Shown: positions 11,978 to 22,300 of the stretch, one piece after another
Position numbering within the stretch: the first letter of the stretch is position 1
How the letters are laid out: each line of letters starts with the position of its first letter
DNA from: Gymnopilus junonius
Taxonomy: Eukaryota > Basidiomycota > Agaricomycetes > Agaricales > Galerinaceae
DNA length: 63,798 nucleotides
Direction of reading: 5' to 3'
NCBI GenBank assembly: GCA_015501075.1
Contig: JADNYJ010000207.1
Coordinates: forward strand, 1-63,798
Position numbers and translations under genes: made by a program
Notes under the pieces: model-generated
Told to the model about the DNA's origin: nothing
Database searches by the model: none
The model's input: only the letters and a program-made list of their open reading frames with translations

Positions 11978-13071
11978 CCTATCATGGAAGCTTTGATTAG
12001 AAAGAGTTAATAAAAGATAGAATAACAAACATACCTGAGTATAGGACAGCATGGTAGTGAGAAGTCAAGCTGAGCACTGTATCAAAGCAGCTGGTTAGCA
12101 GTAGAAAGAAATGAAAGGTTAGAGGGGTATACCTTCAGAGCCGGCTGCAAGAAGCATAGTCAAAGCCTATTGAATTACCATGTTAGTACTACAGAATAGA
12201 AAAGGAAAAAAGAAAGAGCATACTGCAGTCAGCAAGGCTGGACAACAGCAGTGGCGGGTGCGACATATCACACCCTGTGCCTGCCAATGTGGAGCCGACA
12301 ACCAGATGAGTGTCCACGATGCAGTTGTAGACGCCAGGGTGAGTGGCAAGAGGTGATGGAGAGACGAGAAGCATAAGGACGAGGAGAGGGAGAGGCCATG
12401 GAGAAGATGCATGCAAAATGGTGGTGGAAGCAGAGGACCGCCATTGAGGTGCATTGGCACCTGCGGAGCTTAGGATATACTGTTAAAGTCATTTGTTAGC
12501 ATAGAAAAGGAGGGGAAGGGAGGACTTACCAGAGCCATGTGAGCAGCCACGACTGCCACATCATGACATGGGCCATGCGGCAATCAGCCCGTCGATGGGC
12601 TAGGTGGCATGCACACCAGTGCGGAAGGTGGAGGTGGAGTCCAAGTGGGCATGGTTGAGGTGTCGAGATGGAAGGAGGAGGTGGAAGGAGGTGGTGACGA
12701 GGGTGAGAGTATCCTACAAAATGAGTAGTTAATAAGAAAGGGGAGGACTCACGTACCTAGGCCAGTGACATTGGACGAAGCGGTGGTGGCGGCTGCCACG
12801 TCATGATGCACATGTCGCGGTTCCAAGCATTGCCAACCAACTGGCGTCCATGGGTCGACGTGGACGCCAGAGGCAGTGGCGAGAGGTCAAGGTGAGCAGA
12901 AGGGGTGGAGAGATGAGAAGGGGGAGTGGAGGTGATGGTATAAAGACAAGACTTAGAGAAGTTCAAACAGAAGTTCGAACTTCTGTTGATTGCCATCATG
13001 TGACATATGGGAAAGTGCAAATGCAAAGTCAACTTTGCGTTTGCACTTTCCCACCTCTCCTTATTCAACAA
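11978..13071 (-). other. Spliced unit in arm A (minus), product uncertain
   Basis: Mirror image of 24992-26085 in arm B; see there for intron positions and reading-frame analysis. Introns have GTAAGT/GTACGT/GTATGT donors, CTAAC branch points and CAG/TAG acceptors. Exons are C/T-rich, so more than one frame stays open and I do not choose a protein. Confidence 0.45.
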
Positions 13072-13110
13072 ATGTGATCACGTGTCACATTCCACAATGT
13101 GACATTGAAT
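12960..13110. promoter_or_regulatory. Cluster of three palindromes in arm A
   Basis: 12966-12987 is a perfect 22-bp palindrome (AACAGAAGTTC plus its complement). 13009-13052 is a hairpin with 20-bp arms (GGGAAAGTGCAAATGCAAAG, one mismatch) around TCAA. 13083-13104 has TGTCACATT / AATGTGACA arms. The cluster lies between the minus-strand and plus-strand spliced units. It could be a bidirectional promoter, a replication or transposase site, or a fold-back scar. The mirrored cluster in arm B is at about 24955-25105. Confidence 0.6.
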
Positions 13111-13249
13111 TGTGTTTATTGAGAGGAGGAATTGATGCACCTTGATGTATTTGGGGTGAGAGGTCAGCCAGACCCAGCTGGCCAGCAAACCCCGAGACGC
13201 GATCAATGGCCTGTGCATCATTGATGGAGCCCCACTCCTCTCTTCCTCT

Positions 13250-14390
13250 CCATCACCTCCCCTCTTCCTCTTCCTCTTCCTCCTCCTCCTCCTCCTCCAT
13301 TCTCGCCCCTCCCTCCAACGAGGATGTGGGCTCCTTCAAGCTGGGCATGGGGTAGGCTTCACATAGGGGGACCCATGGTGTGGGAGGCCCAACAGGTGCG
13401 TACAAGGGCATACAGCGTTCCGCGCATGTATGCTCTTTTTCTTTTGATATCTTTTCTTGATTCATATTCTACTAACAAACCTTTGTTTCTTTTTCTTAGA
13501 TTTGATTATATGTTGGCCCTAGCACCTCCTCTGCCCTCCTCGCCATGCAATAGTGAGATGGGCATGGATATTTCCCTTTCCTTGTGACAACCCCACCCCC
13601 CATCTCCCTCGCATGGAAGAGCAAGTCAGAGGTGGGTTACTTCACCTCTCCAACCCAGCCCAGGGCCGTTGCCATTGCCATCACTACCTCCCCACCTCCT
13701 CGTCACTCGGGAAGATGAGCAGGAGGTGTGGTGAGGATAGCGGACTCTCCCCGCCCTCCCTCTGCTGCCAGCACCCAATGCCACCTCCCTCGCATTGAAG
13801 AGCGAGTCGGAGGTGGCTCGTCTACCTTTCTGGTAGGCAGTGGCCGTCGTCGTCACTGCCATCGCTGCTGCCCACCCTTCCTCGCTTGTCACAGCAAGCC
13901 GAAGGTGTGGGTTGCTTGCTGCGGGTTACGCCCAGCTGCCCCCCTGCTCCTGGCTCATTCATGGAGGACGAGCTGGGGTCATAGCTGGCGCCGTCACACC
14001 CCACTACCACCAGCCTATGCCATCGACCTCACCGCGGCTCCACCCTCTTGCTATGCATGAGTTCAGGGTAGATGCCTGCAGCATTGCATCATGGCTGATG
14101 CGCCACGTCCCTCGTCTGTAAGACTGAGTCGAACGTGGGCATCTTGGATCGTGGCTGCCACAACGACGGTTCATGGCCATATCCCCCCTTGCTCGCGAAT
14201 GCAGGCAGGAGGGTGGGGGTGTGTCCCGTGGTCAATGGTATGAGGCTCTGACTGCCCTGCTCATGCAAGGTGTCGAGCTGGTCAATGGCTGTGGATACAA
14301 AGGCCCCTTTCCCTTACCAGCACCCCTCTTCCTGTCCCTGCAACACAGATTTTGCTCCTGTTGCCTTTCCTTTTCTTTTTTGTAGTCTAC
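13250..14390 (+). other. Spliced, repeat-rich unit in arm A (plus), product uncertain
   Basis: A plausible intron runs from GTATGCTC near 13427 through TACTAAC to TTCTTAG near 13500. Downstream, a motif of the form CCTCGC-TGAAGAGCGAGTCGGAG repeats in decaying form near 13607, 13787, 13877 and 14108. 13262-13300 is a CTT/CCT microsatellite. All three frames stay open for long distances because the sequence is C-rich, so the 60-110-codon frames here are not good evidence for a protein. The mirrored sequence is in arm B at about 23675-24810. Confidence 0.4.
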
Positions 14391-14647
14391 AGCTCATGTA
14401 TATACAGTAGTCTACTAACTTATAAACTAATACAATTTATTTCTATGCTTATTTGACTGAATTTAAGACAAGCAAAGCAGTGGGGAAGGGCTGTCAGAGG
14501 TGGCCAGAGAGGGACTCAGACCAGCTGAGAGAACAACAGGGAGCCTCAGAGTTGCTGTAGTGCGGCCATGCTTTCAGATCAGTGGAGAGCTAAAACATGT
14601 TTTCCTGATGCTCTAGTATCATTTACATTGCATTCAGCTCAATTATG

Positions 14648-14797
14648 TACTGTGGAATTGGGTTTGCGAGGTGTGCAAAGCATCAGGGATAGCAAGAGGA
14701 GGCAAACAGCTGAAGAAATGATGTCATTATTCCCAATTTGGCCTTGTTCCTGATTACGTCAGTTAGTTAGTCCAGCTAATGTCGGCGAAATGAAAAA
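14648..14797 (+). repeat. SINE-like dispersed repeat, copy 1
   Basis: About 150 bp from GTGGAATTGGGTTTG to the tail GTTAGTTAGTCCAG...GAAATGAAAAA. It is clearly homologous along its length to 27489-27640 on the minus strand (shared GTGGAATTGGGT, GCATCAGGGAT, AATGATGTCAT, GTTAGTTAGTCCAG). The A-rich 3' end suggests retroposition. Shorter 3'-end copies lie at 27361-27430 and 28066-28135 (minus strand). Confidence 0.6.
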
Positions 14798-15069
14798 GGT
14801 GGCACTAGATACCTAGTTCTAATTGGCACACCCCCTTGGTATGCATGGCCAAGTTTAATGAAATTGTTGGAGCTGGAGCCCCCAACTGTGAGCAAACCCT
14901 CTCATGGACAGTAGTGTTAATAGGCCTGAGTGTAGCTGAGGGAGGCATTGCATAGAACTCTATGGAGTACAATAAGAAATTGAGGTACAGAGATCTAATG
15001 GATTATAATCTAGCTGCATGTGAACCAGTATTTCCATAAATGGAACTAAGTCATGTGACTTATTTTTTC

Positions 15070-15800
15070 TGTGTTGAATTCTGCCAGCTCAGCTTTCGCT
15101 TCTCAACCACCACATCCCCTCATCGCCGTCATGCTTTTCACCATGTCATCAAGACATCCGAGAGTTTTGGGGTTGGAGAGTGGATTAGGGGGGGCTAGAA
15201 GGACAAAAGGGGAGACCCCAGCAGAGGAGGACCCAAAAGGTATGTGTTTTCTGACTTTTTTTGTTCCCATACTCAGTGTCCACCTCAGATAGGCTCCCGT
15301 TGGCTCCCAATGCACCATGCATCGCGCGTGCATTCGGGGGTGACATGTCATTCCCTCTCAACCCGCCTCGCATTTTCTGACCCAACATGCCTCAGCATGT
15401 GGGGGCAAGATGCTCTGCTGGCAGGCAACAGAGCTCATGTGAGGCTGTGCTGCTGCAGGGACCCTCTTATATGGGTTCCTGTTGCCAGCAAGCATCCTCA
15501 TACCAGACGCCACACCCACCTTCATGGGCAGCTGCTGCTTTCATCTCCACACCCACCACCCACCTCCCTCGTCGATTTATGTGGCTATGCCTGCCGCTTC
15601 ACCTCCCACCTCCCTTGTGACTCATGCAGGTATGCCTGCTGCTGCTTTTGTCTCCATGCCCACCTTCCTTGTCCTCTCCATGTCTGCCCTGCTGCAGTTC
15701 TAGCATGCCCTGCATCTCTCACCTCCCACATTGCCTTTGGTAGCATTTATCTTTCATGTCATGTCCACCACCTCCTATGTCATGTTCTCTATTAGTATAT
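15070..15800 (+). repeat. C-rich repeat unit related in style to arms A/B
   Basis: The segment has an intron-like stretch (GTATGTGTT near 15240 to ACTCAG near 15277). Imperfect tandem copies of about 50 bp follow (CACCTCCCTCGT / CACCTCCCTTGT / CACCTTCCTTGT with ATGCCTGC) at 15550-15700. GACCACATGTCACAT near 15890 resembles the TGATCACGTGTCACAT of the palindrome cluster in arms A/B. The open frames (for example 15244-15795) follow from base composition. It may be a diverged relative of the element forming arms A and B. Confidence 0.35.
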
Positions 15801-16079
15801 ATTTATCAATTCATAATTTAGTTGTCTTGCCAAGGTTGTGATCCATCAGGCCAAGGCTGAGCATCTTAAAAGTTTGAGATTTGAACAGCGTGACCACATG
15901 TCACATTATATGTGCCATTGATCATGTTCTACCCTCCTCTTCTCCAGGCCAACACACCTTTGATGTGATCAACTGCATTGTTGACCTTATCTCCTCACCC
16001 TCTTTCTGCCATCTACTTTCTACTTTTAACTTTACAAATTCTAGCTAGTTATCAAAAAATATTTCCGCACTATGGGGAA

Positions 16080-16825
16080 GTTTTCTGGGGCATTATTCCC
16101 CACTCGGACAAGCATATCTGTCTGCCCACCTTCGCAAACATGATCATCACCACTGACAATATGTACACTCTTTTTGTCAATGTCAGTGAGGAAAGAAGCG
16201 GGGATAATTGGCCTATCAGCTTATTGTGTCCCACTCACTGTGGGGTTGTAATTCCTTCGCTGTCAGTGCTACCAATTTTGATGGACCGGTAACAATCTTG
16301 CTGGGGTGCTAGCTTTCATGGAGATAATGTACTCTGATGGATGACTTCCAGTTTGGTCACTGATGGGAGCTGGAGGTACTTTAATGGCATCCTGCCATTT
16401 TCGAGCAAAGTGGGTTCGATGATAGTGCCTGGACACAAGCGGTGGTTGTGGGCAGGTATGGTTCTTCTCCATGGAACATACTAGTGCTCCCTCCTTTGCC
16501 TTCACACCTTCCTTCACATTTCCGATTCCAGCTGGGTATGGATGGATAAAGTGGACCAGTTTGCTGAGGACATCATACAGGACTTATCTCGTCGATTCAG
16601 CTGATGCTGGAGAGTAACAGGTGTGGTCCATATGCGTCTGTGATCACGGATGATATGGAAGCATACACAGTGTTCTTAAATGGATTCCAGGTGCCTGGGT
16701 TTGATGATGCAGACTGGAGTTATGCAGTTGTTGAGTACTCGTCTGGAGGTGGGATATGGGGTACTATTCCTGTAGAGGTGCCGGGTATGGGTAGTCCACT
16801 CAGTGGGGGAGCTAAAGTCTAGAGT
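16080..16825 (+). pseudogene. Secreted jelly-roll (galactose-binding-like) protein remnant, copy J2
   Basis: Plus strand. NMIITTDNMYTLFVN and GDNWPIS (to about 16215) are followed in other frames by AYCVPLTVG and SATNFDGPV-like text, and then VTDGSWRYFNGILPF near 16360. A second module starts near 16530 with SSWVWMDKVDQFAEDII, the counterpart of WVWMGEVNKFDEDF in J1. It ends at 16822 with VPGFDDADWSYAVVEYSSGG. The original gene thus had at least two tandem modules. Several frameshifts, a stop and an internal deletion between FLNG and FQVPGF show it is dead. It is a paralogue of J1 in the opposite orientation. Confidence 0.6.
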
Positions 16826-16829
16826 ATTA

Positions 16830-18020
16830 TTTCAGCATGTAGCTTAGATCCACAATATTTAGCATACAATACCTACAATATTCCTCTCAATGAGGAACAT
16901 CGGTTGCATAGCAGAAGTGAGATGATGGAGTCCATCCAAAGATTCTAAATGACTAGCTTCCAATTCACCCAGGCTCATGATCTGCCCACTTTTTCAGAGT
17001 CTTCATATTTCCATCTAAAATGATGGTCAGATCTGGACTGTGACTTGGAAAGTTGTATGTAGTTCCTTTCCTTTCTGCGCTTCATCTGTGATATGAGAAT
17101 ATCGCCACTGGGCGGGACTCCCCTAACATATGCCATATATTCTAAGATATGCAACTATGTGGGTGGCAAAGGTGACAGAGACTGAAGTTTCCAGTTGAAA
17201 TGTTACACACCTAGGACCATACATGTTGAATTTGTTCCTTTACCCCTTCGTAACCCACTTCTCCTCCCCCAAATCTTCATTATATTCTGGTGGCACTTGC
17301 CACATTAGCTTCATCAAGAGCCAGAACTTCTTTGAGGTCATCTATACTGGTTTATCAATGAATTCTATGGGATAGTAGTGTCAGCAGTAGGAGTGGGGCT
17401 AGATAGGTTGAATGGAGTCAAAACTTGAATTCTGTCCATTCCAACTGCAATGCACGTCATTGATGTGAGTGACATGGAGATCTGGCCATATCTTCACCAG
17501 TTCCTAATGTCCTTTCTCTGAAACCTTTTTGCTCCCGTTTCTTGCATTTTGACCAGAGGTGAGGCTTTGAATGTCATGAGAAAAATAGATATATTGGATT
17601 TGACACAAAACACTACTAGTGTGGCTGACCCTGGAGGATGAATGGATTCGTATTCTACTGCATTAGCTGAGTCATCTGTACTTTACAGGAACTACCAAAT
17701 GGGCATTCGGAATCCTCCATGACATCCATGAGAATTCATCTTTTGGCCACTACCTATGCCAGGTCACTCATATTCAGTTTGACTTTTTATCTCAACTAAT
17801 ATCTTAAACCTCATTTACTTCAATTACTTGTTCCATGCATTCTAGTCATACAAGTTCTCCAAAATATCTTATCAGAACTAAATAATTTATAGGCCTCCAA
17901 ATTGGACCTGCCATTGACATGTTACGCCAAGTCACATGACATGCTTCTCAACCTTCGATCAAGTAGACTCTGATAAATTTAAATATCTAACCATGGCCCC
18001 ATTCGAAACCTTCAAGGTTT
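16830..18020. other. No gene recognised
   Basis: About 1.2 kb of AT-rich sequence with stops in all frames. The decayed C-terminal part of J2 may extend into it but cannot be followed. Confidence 0.35.
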
Positions 18021-18023
18021 TGA

Positions 18024-18084
18024 TTCCATTAAGAAGCAATTGGTCATAAATATGTTATCTATGATCACTTGCTTCTTAATGGAA
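18024..18084. repeat. 61-bp near-perfect hairpin
   Basis: Arms TTCCATTAAGAAGCAA and TTGCTTCTTAATGGAA are perfect complements over 16 bp. Pairing continues inward with mismatches (GGTCATA / TGATCAT). It could be a tiny foldback, a hairpin RNA or a footprint of an excised element. Confidence 0.6.
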
Positions 18085-18419
18085 TTGCAGATCCAAAATA
18101 CTGTCTCTACGACTCTATGAGAACTTGAAAAATAATTTCAGTTCATAAGCAACATTCAGAAAATCTCTGGGGAACATGATTCTGGATGATATCTACCAAT
18201 CTTGGGCAAGAACTGTCAATGGAGTCCATGCTGCTGTCATTCAGTAGAATTTAGAATTTCAATGTCACTAACATACAGCCAGTATGACCTTATGGTTGCA
18301 GGGTTCAATCCTCCTCAAGATATAAATACTTGTCTCACAAGAAATGTTGAAGATAACTTTTTCCTTACAATGACACTCAGACCTTGGCCCTCCATCATTT
18401 CTTGTCTATTCCTTGAACT

Positions 18420-19115
18420 ATGGCCCAAGATAGCTTGATTCCATTGCCCTTTCCTATGTCTGTGCAGGTTGATGATGTATCTCACCCATCAACTACCAAC
18501 TCCAATTCAGAAGTCATCTCCAGCCCTGCCAGTGAAATCGAAACTGTTGCTGCTCCCTCTAACCCAACTGCAACTGAGACACCTATTTCTCCCTTTGCAA
18601 CTGTCGACAAGGACATAATGGAATCTGTGGCAAGCAGCCTGGCCCCAAAAATTTCTGCAAAGCAGCTTCTTGGGTTACCTGACAGCCCTAGTCAGTTATC
18701 GGTGCAGACATTGATGCCAACAAGGCATGGCCCTCTCTACAATGATGAGCCAAGATCAGTCTGGCCAGACATGACTTGTTCCATGGACAGCTTGCTAACC
18801 TTCAAGTCTCTGACATTCTTCGCCTCAGTGAGAAATCATCTCTTACATCTTCTTTCACCCTCTGCATCTGCCAAGAAGGCAAAAGCCACTCCTGCATCAA
18901 ACAATGCACCCTATGCCAGCAGTCCATCACAAAGTTCCAGCACCCCTGAAGCAAACTTGCCTGTAGTAGGACAACCTAGCACCAAAGACCTGAAAATCAT
19001 AAAGAAACATACAAAGGGCTTGGATGATGTAATGAGAGAAGCAAGTGAGAGAGCCAGGGTATTATCTATGACATGGGGCTATGCTCCAGTCAAAGATGAT
19101 GAGCCTGAGTCTTGA
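18420..19115 (+). CDS. Ser/Pro/Thr-rich hypothetical protein, 231 aa
   Basis: The longest uninterrupted host-type frame in the left half. It starts at ATG 18420 (MAQDSLIPLPFPMS) and ends at TGA 19113-19115. Residues 20-70 are Ser/Thr/Pro-rich and probably disordered. 75-100 reads SLAPKISAKQLLGLPDSPSQ. 145-185 is again low in complexity (SASAKKAKATPASNNAP). The last 45 residues are charged and helical (STKDLKIIKKHTKGLDDVMR, then EASERARVLSMTWGYAP). A frame change in the middle (about residues 98-140) is possible because the text there is less coherent. No known domain is recognised. It is the best candidate for an intact gene in the left half. Confidence 0.5.
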   Translation: MAQDSLIPLPFPMSVQVDDVSHPSTTNSNSEVISSPASEIETVAAPSNPTATETPISPFATVDKDIMESVASSLAPKISAKQLLGLPDSPSQLSVQTLMPTRHGPLYNDEPRSVWPDMTCSMDSLLTFKSLTFFASVRNHLLHLLSPSASAKKAKATPASNNAPYASSPSQSSSTPEANLPVVGQPSTKDLKIIKKHTKGLDDVMREASERARVLSMTWGYAPVKDDEPES

Positions 19116-19373
19116 ATTGGATCCCGTCAATGTCACATGTCCTTTCTGCAACTTATGATCCACAAGTCCTCTACCATCTGTGCTTTTCTTTGGTTGCTTT
19201 CCTTGGTTGCTTTTGATTTTGATATTCCTATGTACTGCTCACACTCATCTTTACTTTGTTATATTACAGACAACAACTTATAAAAACTGTTCTTGCTCTC
19301 AGACCCATGTACACCACAAAATTGGATAGGATCACTCACATGGATAGTCATATAACATACATCCAGTTGATAT

Positions 19374-20017
19374 TAGGGCTGTGCACCATACCCATTATCG
19401 ATGGGTTTATGGGTGGGTGTTACGGGTAAATACCCATCCCATTGGCCTTTTGAGAACACCCAATGACAGCCCGTCAGGCTATGGGTGCATGCCATCAGCA
19501 CATGTCGATTTATGGCCATAATGGCTGTTATACAGGTCTGACAAGATATTCAACAAAAATCCCACCTACCTATGGCAAAGTACCCCTGAGACCTGCACTA
19601 GTCAGTTTCATTCCAGAATAAATTGTAGATTCAGCTTTTGGGCAATGTTTTAGCACACTTTGCCCACTTTTGTCCTAATTAAAACTCTGCACACATAGAT
19701 CTATTTGCCCCTTGGTGGGTGCAAAAGTGATCCACTGTCAAAAAAGTTCTCGATATTCATGTGTAAAGGTTTTGATACACCATATGAGCTATATTCACAA
19801 TTATTGTGGTTGATATGCTTATGGAATCCCCACAAAAAGACTAAAAGTATGGTAGGCATGAGAAACAGCCGTCGACGGGCTTCTTGACCCATTTTGTACC
19901 TGTTCCATCCATTTCACCTTTGGATCAACCAAAATATGGCCATTTTTCTATGGCTGTCACCCATATGACCCATAATCTCGATGGCCGTACCCGTAATATG
20001 GCTGGTGCACAGCCCTA
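19374..20017 (-). mobile_element. hAT-type non-autonomous transposon (MITE), copy 2
   Basis: 644 bp, homologous along its whole length to 616-1260 but inverted. The ends are TAGGGCTGTGCAC and GTGCACAGCCCTA. A perfect 8-bp target duplication GTTGATAT lies at 19366-19373 and 20018-20025. Different duplications at the two copies prove two independent insertions. It lies inside the segment between arms A and B. Confidence 0.9.
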
Positions 20018-20239
20018 GTTGATATCTGCAAACATGCTTAGACATCAGGCATGAAGAATGAAAGAAGAATGAAAGGATGAATGAGGACCAATGGTCAAGC
20101 TAAATGCATTAGATATATGGAGTATAGTTGTCCAGTTGATATTGACATATGCACTTGCACATAATGCACAAAAACCAATGGAAGAAAGGATAAGAAGAAG
20201 CAGTCGAGCTGATATAAAAGTCAGTCATCAAGAACATGG

Positions 20240-20820
20240 TGATATTAACATGACTGCCAAAATCCTTCAAAGCCAGTAGGAAAAAGAAAGATCAGATGAT
20301 GCAATAGATGGACACTGCCAAAGGTCAATGCAATGAGTAATCTGAGAAGGTAGCTGAGGCAATCATCCTCGACCTTGGGAGAGTAGAAGGTCAGGATGCA
20401 GAATTGTCCTCCATCAAAAGTTAAGCAAGATACCACATTGTTGAATGTGCTGAAAAAGGGAAAAAAGGGAGAGATGAAAAGACTGTATGCCATACCCTTC
20501 TAGACACTATGTTTTCACTGCTGCTTTCAAATGAGATAAGCTTGGAAACATATAAAGATCCTTGGGTATGAAGGTCAAAGATGGGACTTTGGGTATTGAA
20601 ATAAGGTGAAGCAATCAAAGAAAGAGATGGAAGTCGAGGAGATCTCTCTAGATAAGAGCTTTTATGGATTTCTTCATGGCAATGCATACCTTGGGTATGA
20701 CACCAGTGATCTCCTTCTCCGATAAGGAGGATGATTTTTCCAGGGTGACTGGGCTCACTGTTACACACTCTCCTTCCTTCAAATAGACTGGAATAGCAAC
20801 TCATATGTCCAAATAAATGT
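20240..20820 (-). pseudogene. Unrecognised coding-like remnant downstream of G2
   Basis: On the minus strand from about 20805 a frame reads VAIPVYLKEGECVTVSPV and SEKEITGVIPKV. It faintly resembles the C-terminal region of G1 (YYYVPEQK, SESEKASGSLE). Further downstream are hydrophobic open frames without motifs. It may be the tail of a third member of the G1/G2 family, or unrelated. Confidence is low. Confidence 0.25.
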
Positions 20821-20826
20821 TTGTAT

Positions 20827-20995
20827 AAGAGCAGGATTTATATATGTACTATGGGTACCCTATTCTGAGTCATGTTAATATGAAGCTGGCCCTTTTACAG
20901 TACATACAAAGCATAGGGCAATTTCTTGAAGAAAATTGCATAAGAGGGGCATTTATTTACTACAGGTACCCTATTCAAGTCATGTCATTATGATG
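20827..20995. repeat. Pair of direct repeats, about 50 bp each, about 114 bp apart
   Basis: 20827-20882 and 20940-20995 share AAGAG-GGATTTATTTAC-like and GGTACCCTATTC then CATGTxATxATGA elements. They lie just downstream of the G2 stop codon. They are probably a local duplication of the 3' flank. Confidence 0.45.
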
Positions 20996-21003
20996 TTGGT
21001 CCT

Positions 21004-22300
21004 TCACCAGTTCTTCTCGTCTTTGTCAATTTCCTCATCAATAATGTGGAGAATTTCAGACAGGTTAGGATCTTCATCAGTCCATGCGATCTTGGACTCC
21101 ACATCTTGCAATGACAAAATTTTCCATACAGACTCATCGTCCACTGTGTCAATAGCCTGCAGCATATTGTTAAATATAAATGTAAGTATAAACAGTGGGA
21201 TATACCCACCAATGACAGCTTTGGCTCCAAGTCATCCATCTTATTTGCAACCTTTGCATCTGCGACTGCTTGGTCTATCATTCCATCATCAACCAAGTCC
21301 TGAAGGCTGTCAGCAAGGTCTATAATGGTCTTGGCATCACTTTCAAATGACAAAGTGATGTGAGTGTATTGCTGGATCTCCTTGATGGTGAAGCGATGGA
21401 CACAAAGTTCTTTGATTGCTCTAGAGTAAGTGATCAAAAATGGTAAGTGAGGGTTTGTAATGAAGAATTAAATGTTTGCTCTCACTCTCTGAATTCCTCC
21501 CTCTGCTGCTCCCCAGTTACAGCATCGTAAATTAGAGTAATGAGATCGAATTCAAAGCCAAGATATGTAAGGACCTTCCCTGCAACTCTGAGGCCTCTAG
21601 CTACATGGGCTACTTTTCCAGCAAGAGCTTGGCCCTTCAGAGTCACCTGCAAGATATTCATTCCACCATGAATGAGGGCAACTCCCTCATTGATACTTGC
21701 TAAGAGTGGGATTTGTGTCAGTAATGAGTTGAAACTGTTGTTTAATATTAACATACATCTGAGCATTCTGACCAGACTGACTCCAATGGCATGCAAGGAA
21801 ACCATGATCAAGTTACGATTGAAGAGAAGGGATACAACAGTGGCTTATTCAATTATTTGAAAATGTCAGTTGTGATTAGAGTATCAATCATGGACAGGCC
21901 ACTAACCTGATCATCCACTGAGGAATCCAAGACCAGCAAGGCCAATGCCAATTTTGAGGCTAATGTCAACACCTAAATCCTTATTCTCAAACTCTTTCTT
22001 CAGGTCAAGGTATTTCTGTCTGTCTTCAGGGCTCAGCATATCCTCCACAGCTTTGAGATATTCATTGAGAGTCTTATAACCACATTTCTTGGCCAATTTG
22101 TCAAGGATCACCAAAGCTCATTCATCTTGAGTTCTTATATCATCAACATCTTCCTTGATCTGAGTTTGGAGTTGCGCAATATCGCTGGCAAGCTGTTGAT
22201 GTGATTAGCTTGGTTGATATTGTCTGCATGCAAAAATGCTTTCAGTGAAGATGAAAATCAGAAATTTGAAATGAGGTTACCTGGATAAAGGATGCCCATG
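21004..22300 (-). CDS. G2: alpha-helical membrane-hairpin protein, paralogue of G1
   Basis: A multi-exon minus-strand gene. The start region is near 22299 (MGILYPDN; G1 has SDIFYPDN). Then come helices LASDIAQLQTQIKEDVDDIR and DKLAKKCGYKTLNEYLKAVE, a Gly-rich hydrophobic stretch DISLKIGIGLAGLGFLSG (to 21914), and a second apolar exon (21811-21482) with GKVAHVARGLRVAGKVLTYL and LITLIYDAVTGEQQREEFRE. After a GT-AG intron, AIKELCVHRFTIKEIQQYTH, long acidic helices (TIIDLADSLQDLVDDGMIDQ) and a last exon with SKIAWTDEDPNLSEILHIID close at TGA 21004-21006. The layout is helix, apolar hairpin, helix. A frameshift near 22180 and a TGA near 22128 suggest decay, or exon borders I misplaced. No annotated function is known to me. 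Confidence 0.5.

Larger units (their letters stand above)
11594..14610 (+). mobile_element. Long inverted-repeat element, arm A
   Basis: 3017 bp, beginning CATCAGGAAAAAGGG and ending AACATGTTTTCCTGATG, so the tips are inverted repeats (CATCAGGAAAA). The inverted twin at 23453-26469 has the same length; a few substitutions and two compensating single-base indels were seen. Subterminal motifs CTCTGAGG / CCTCAGAG recur within 250 bp of both ends. The interior is CpG-rich compared with the flanks. It contains intron-bearing units pointing outward on both strands and palindromes near 12966-13104. No transposase is recognised, so it is probably a non-autonomous DNA transposon. No clear target duplication flanks either arm (TTGA / CTCT here). 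Confidence 0.7.

Noticed and set aside
12937..12945. TATAAAG near the palindrome cluster as a TATA box
   Set aside because: A single short match, with no transcription start evidence.
13728..14121. Overlapping 110- and 93-codon ORFs in arm A (and mirror ORFs in arm B)
   Set aside because: Four frames stay open over the same repeat-rich bases, so openness is not evidence of coding.
11594..14610. Arms A and B as LTRs of one retroelement
   Set aside because: They are inverted, not direct, repeats; there is no primer-binding site or polypurine tract, and the interior holds host-type genes.
15244..15795. 183-codon ORF rich in Cys and His
   Set aside because: It lies in C-rich tandem sequence where several frames are open together; the Cys/His content follows from TGC/CAC repeats.
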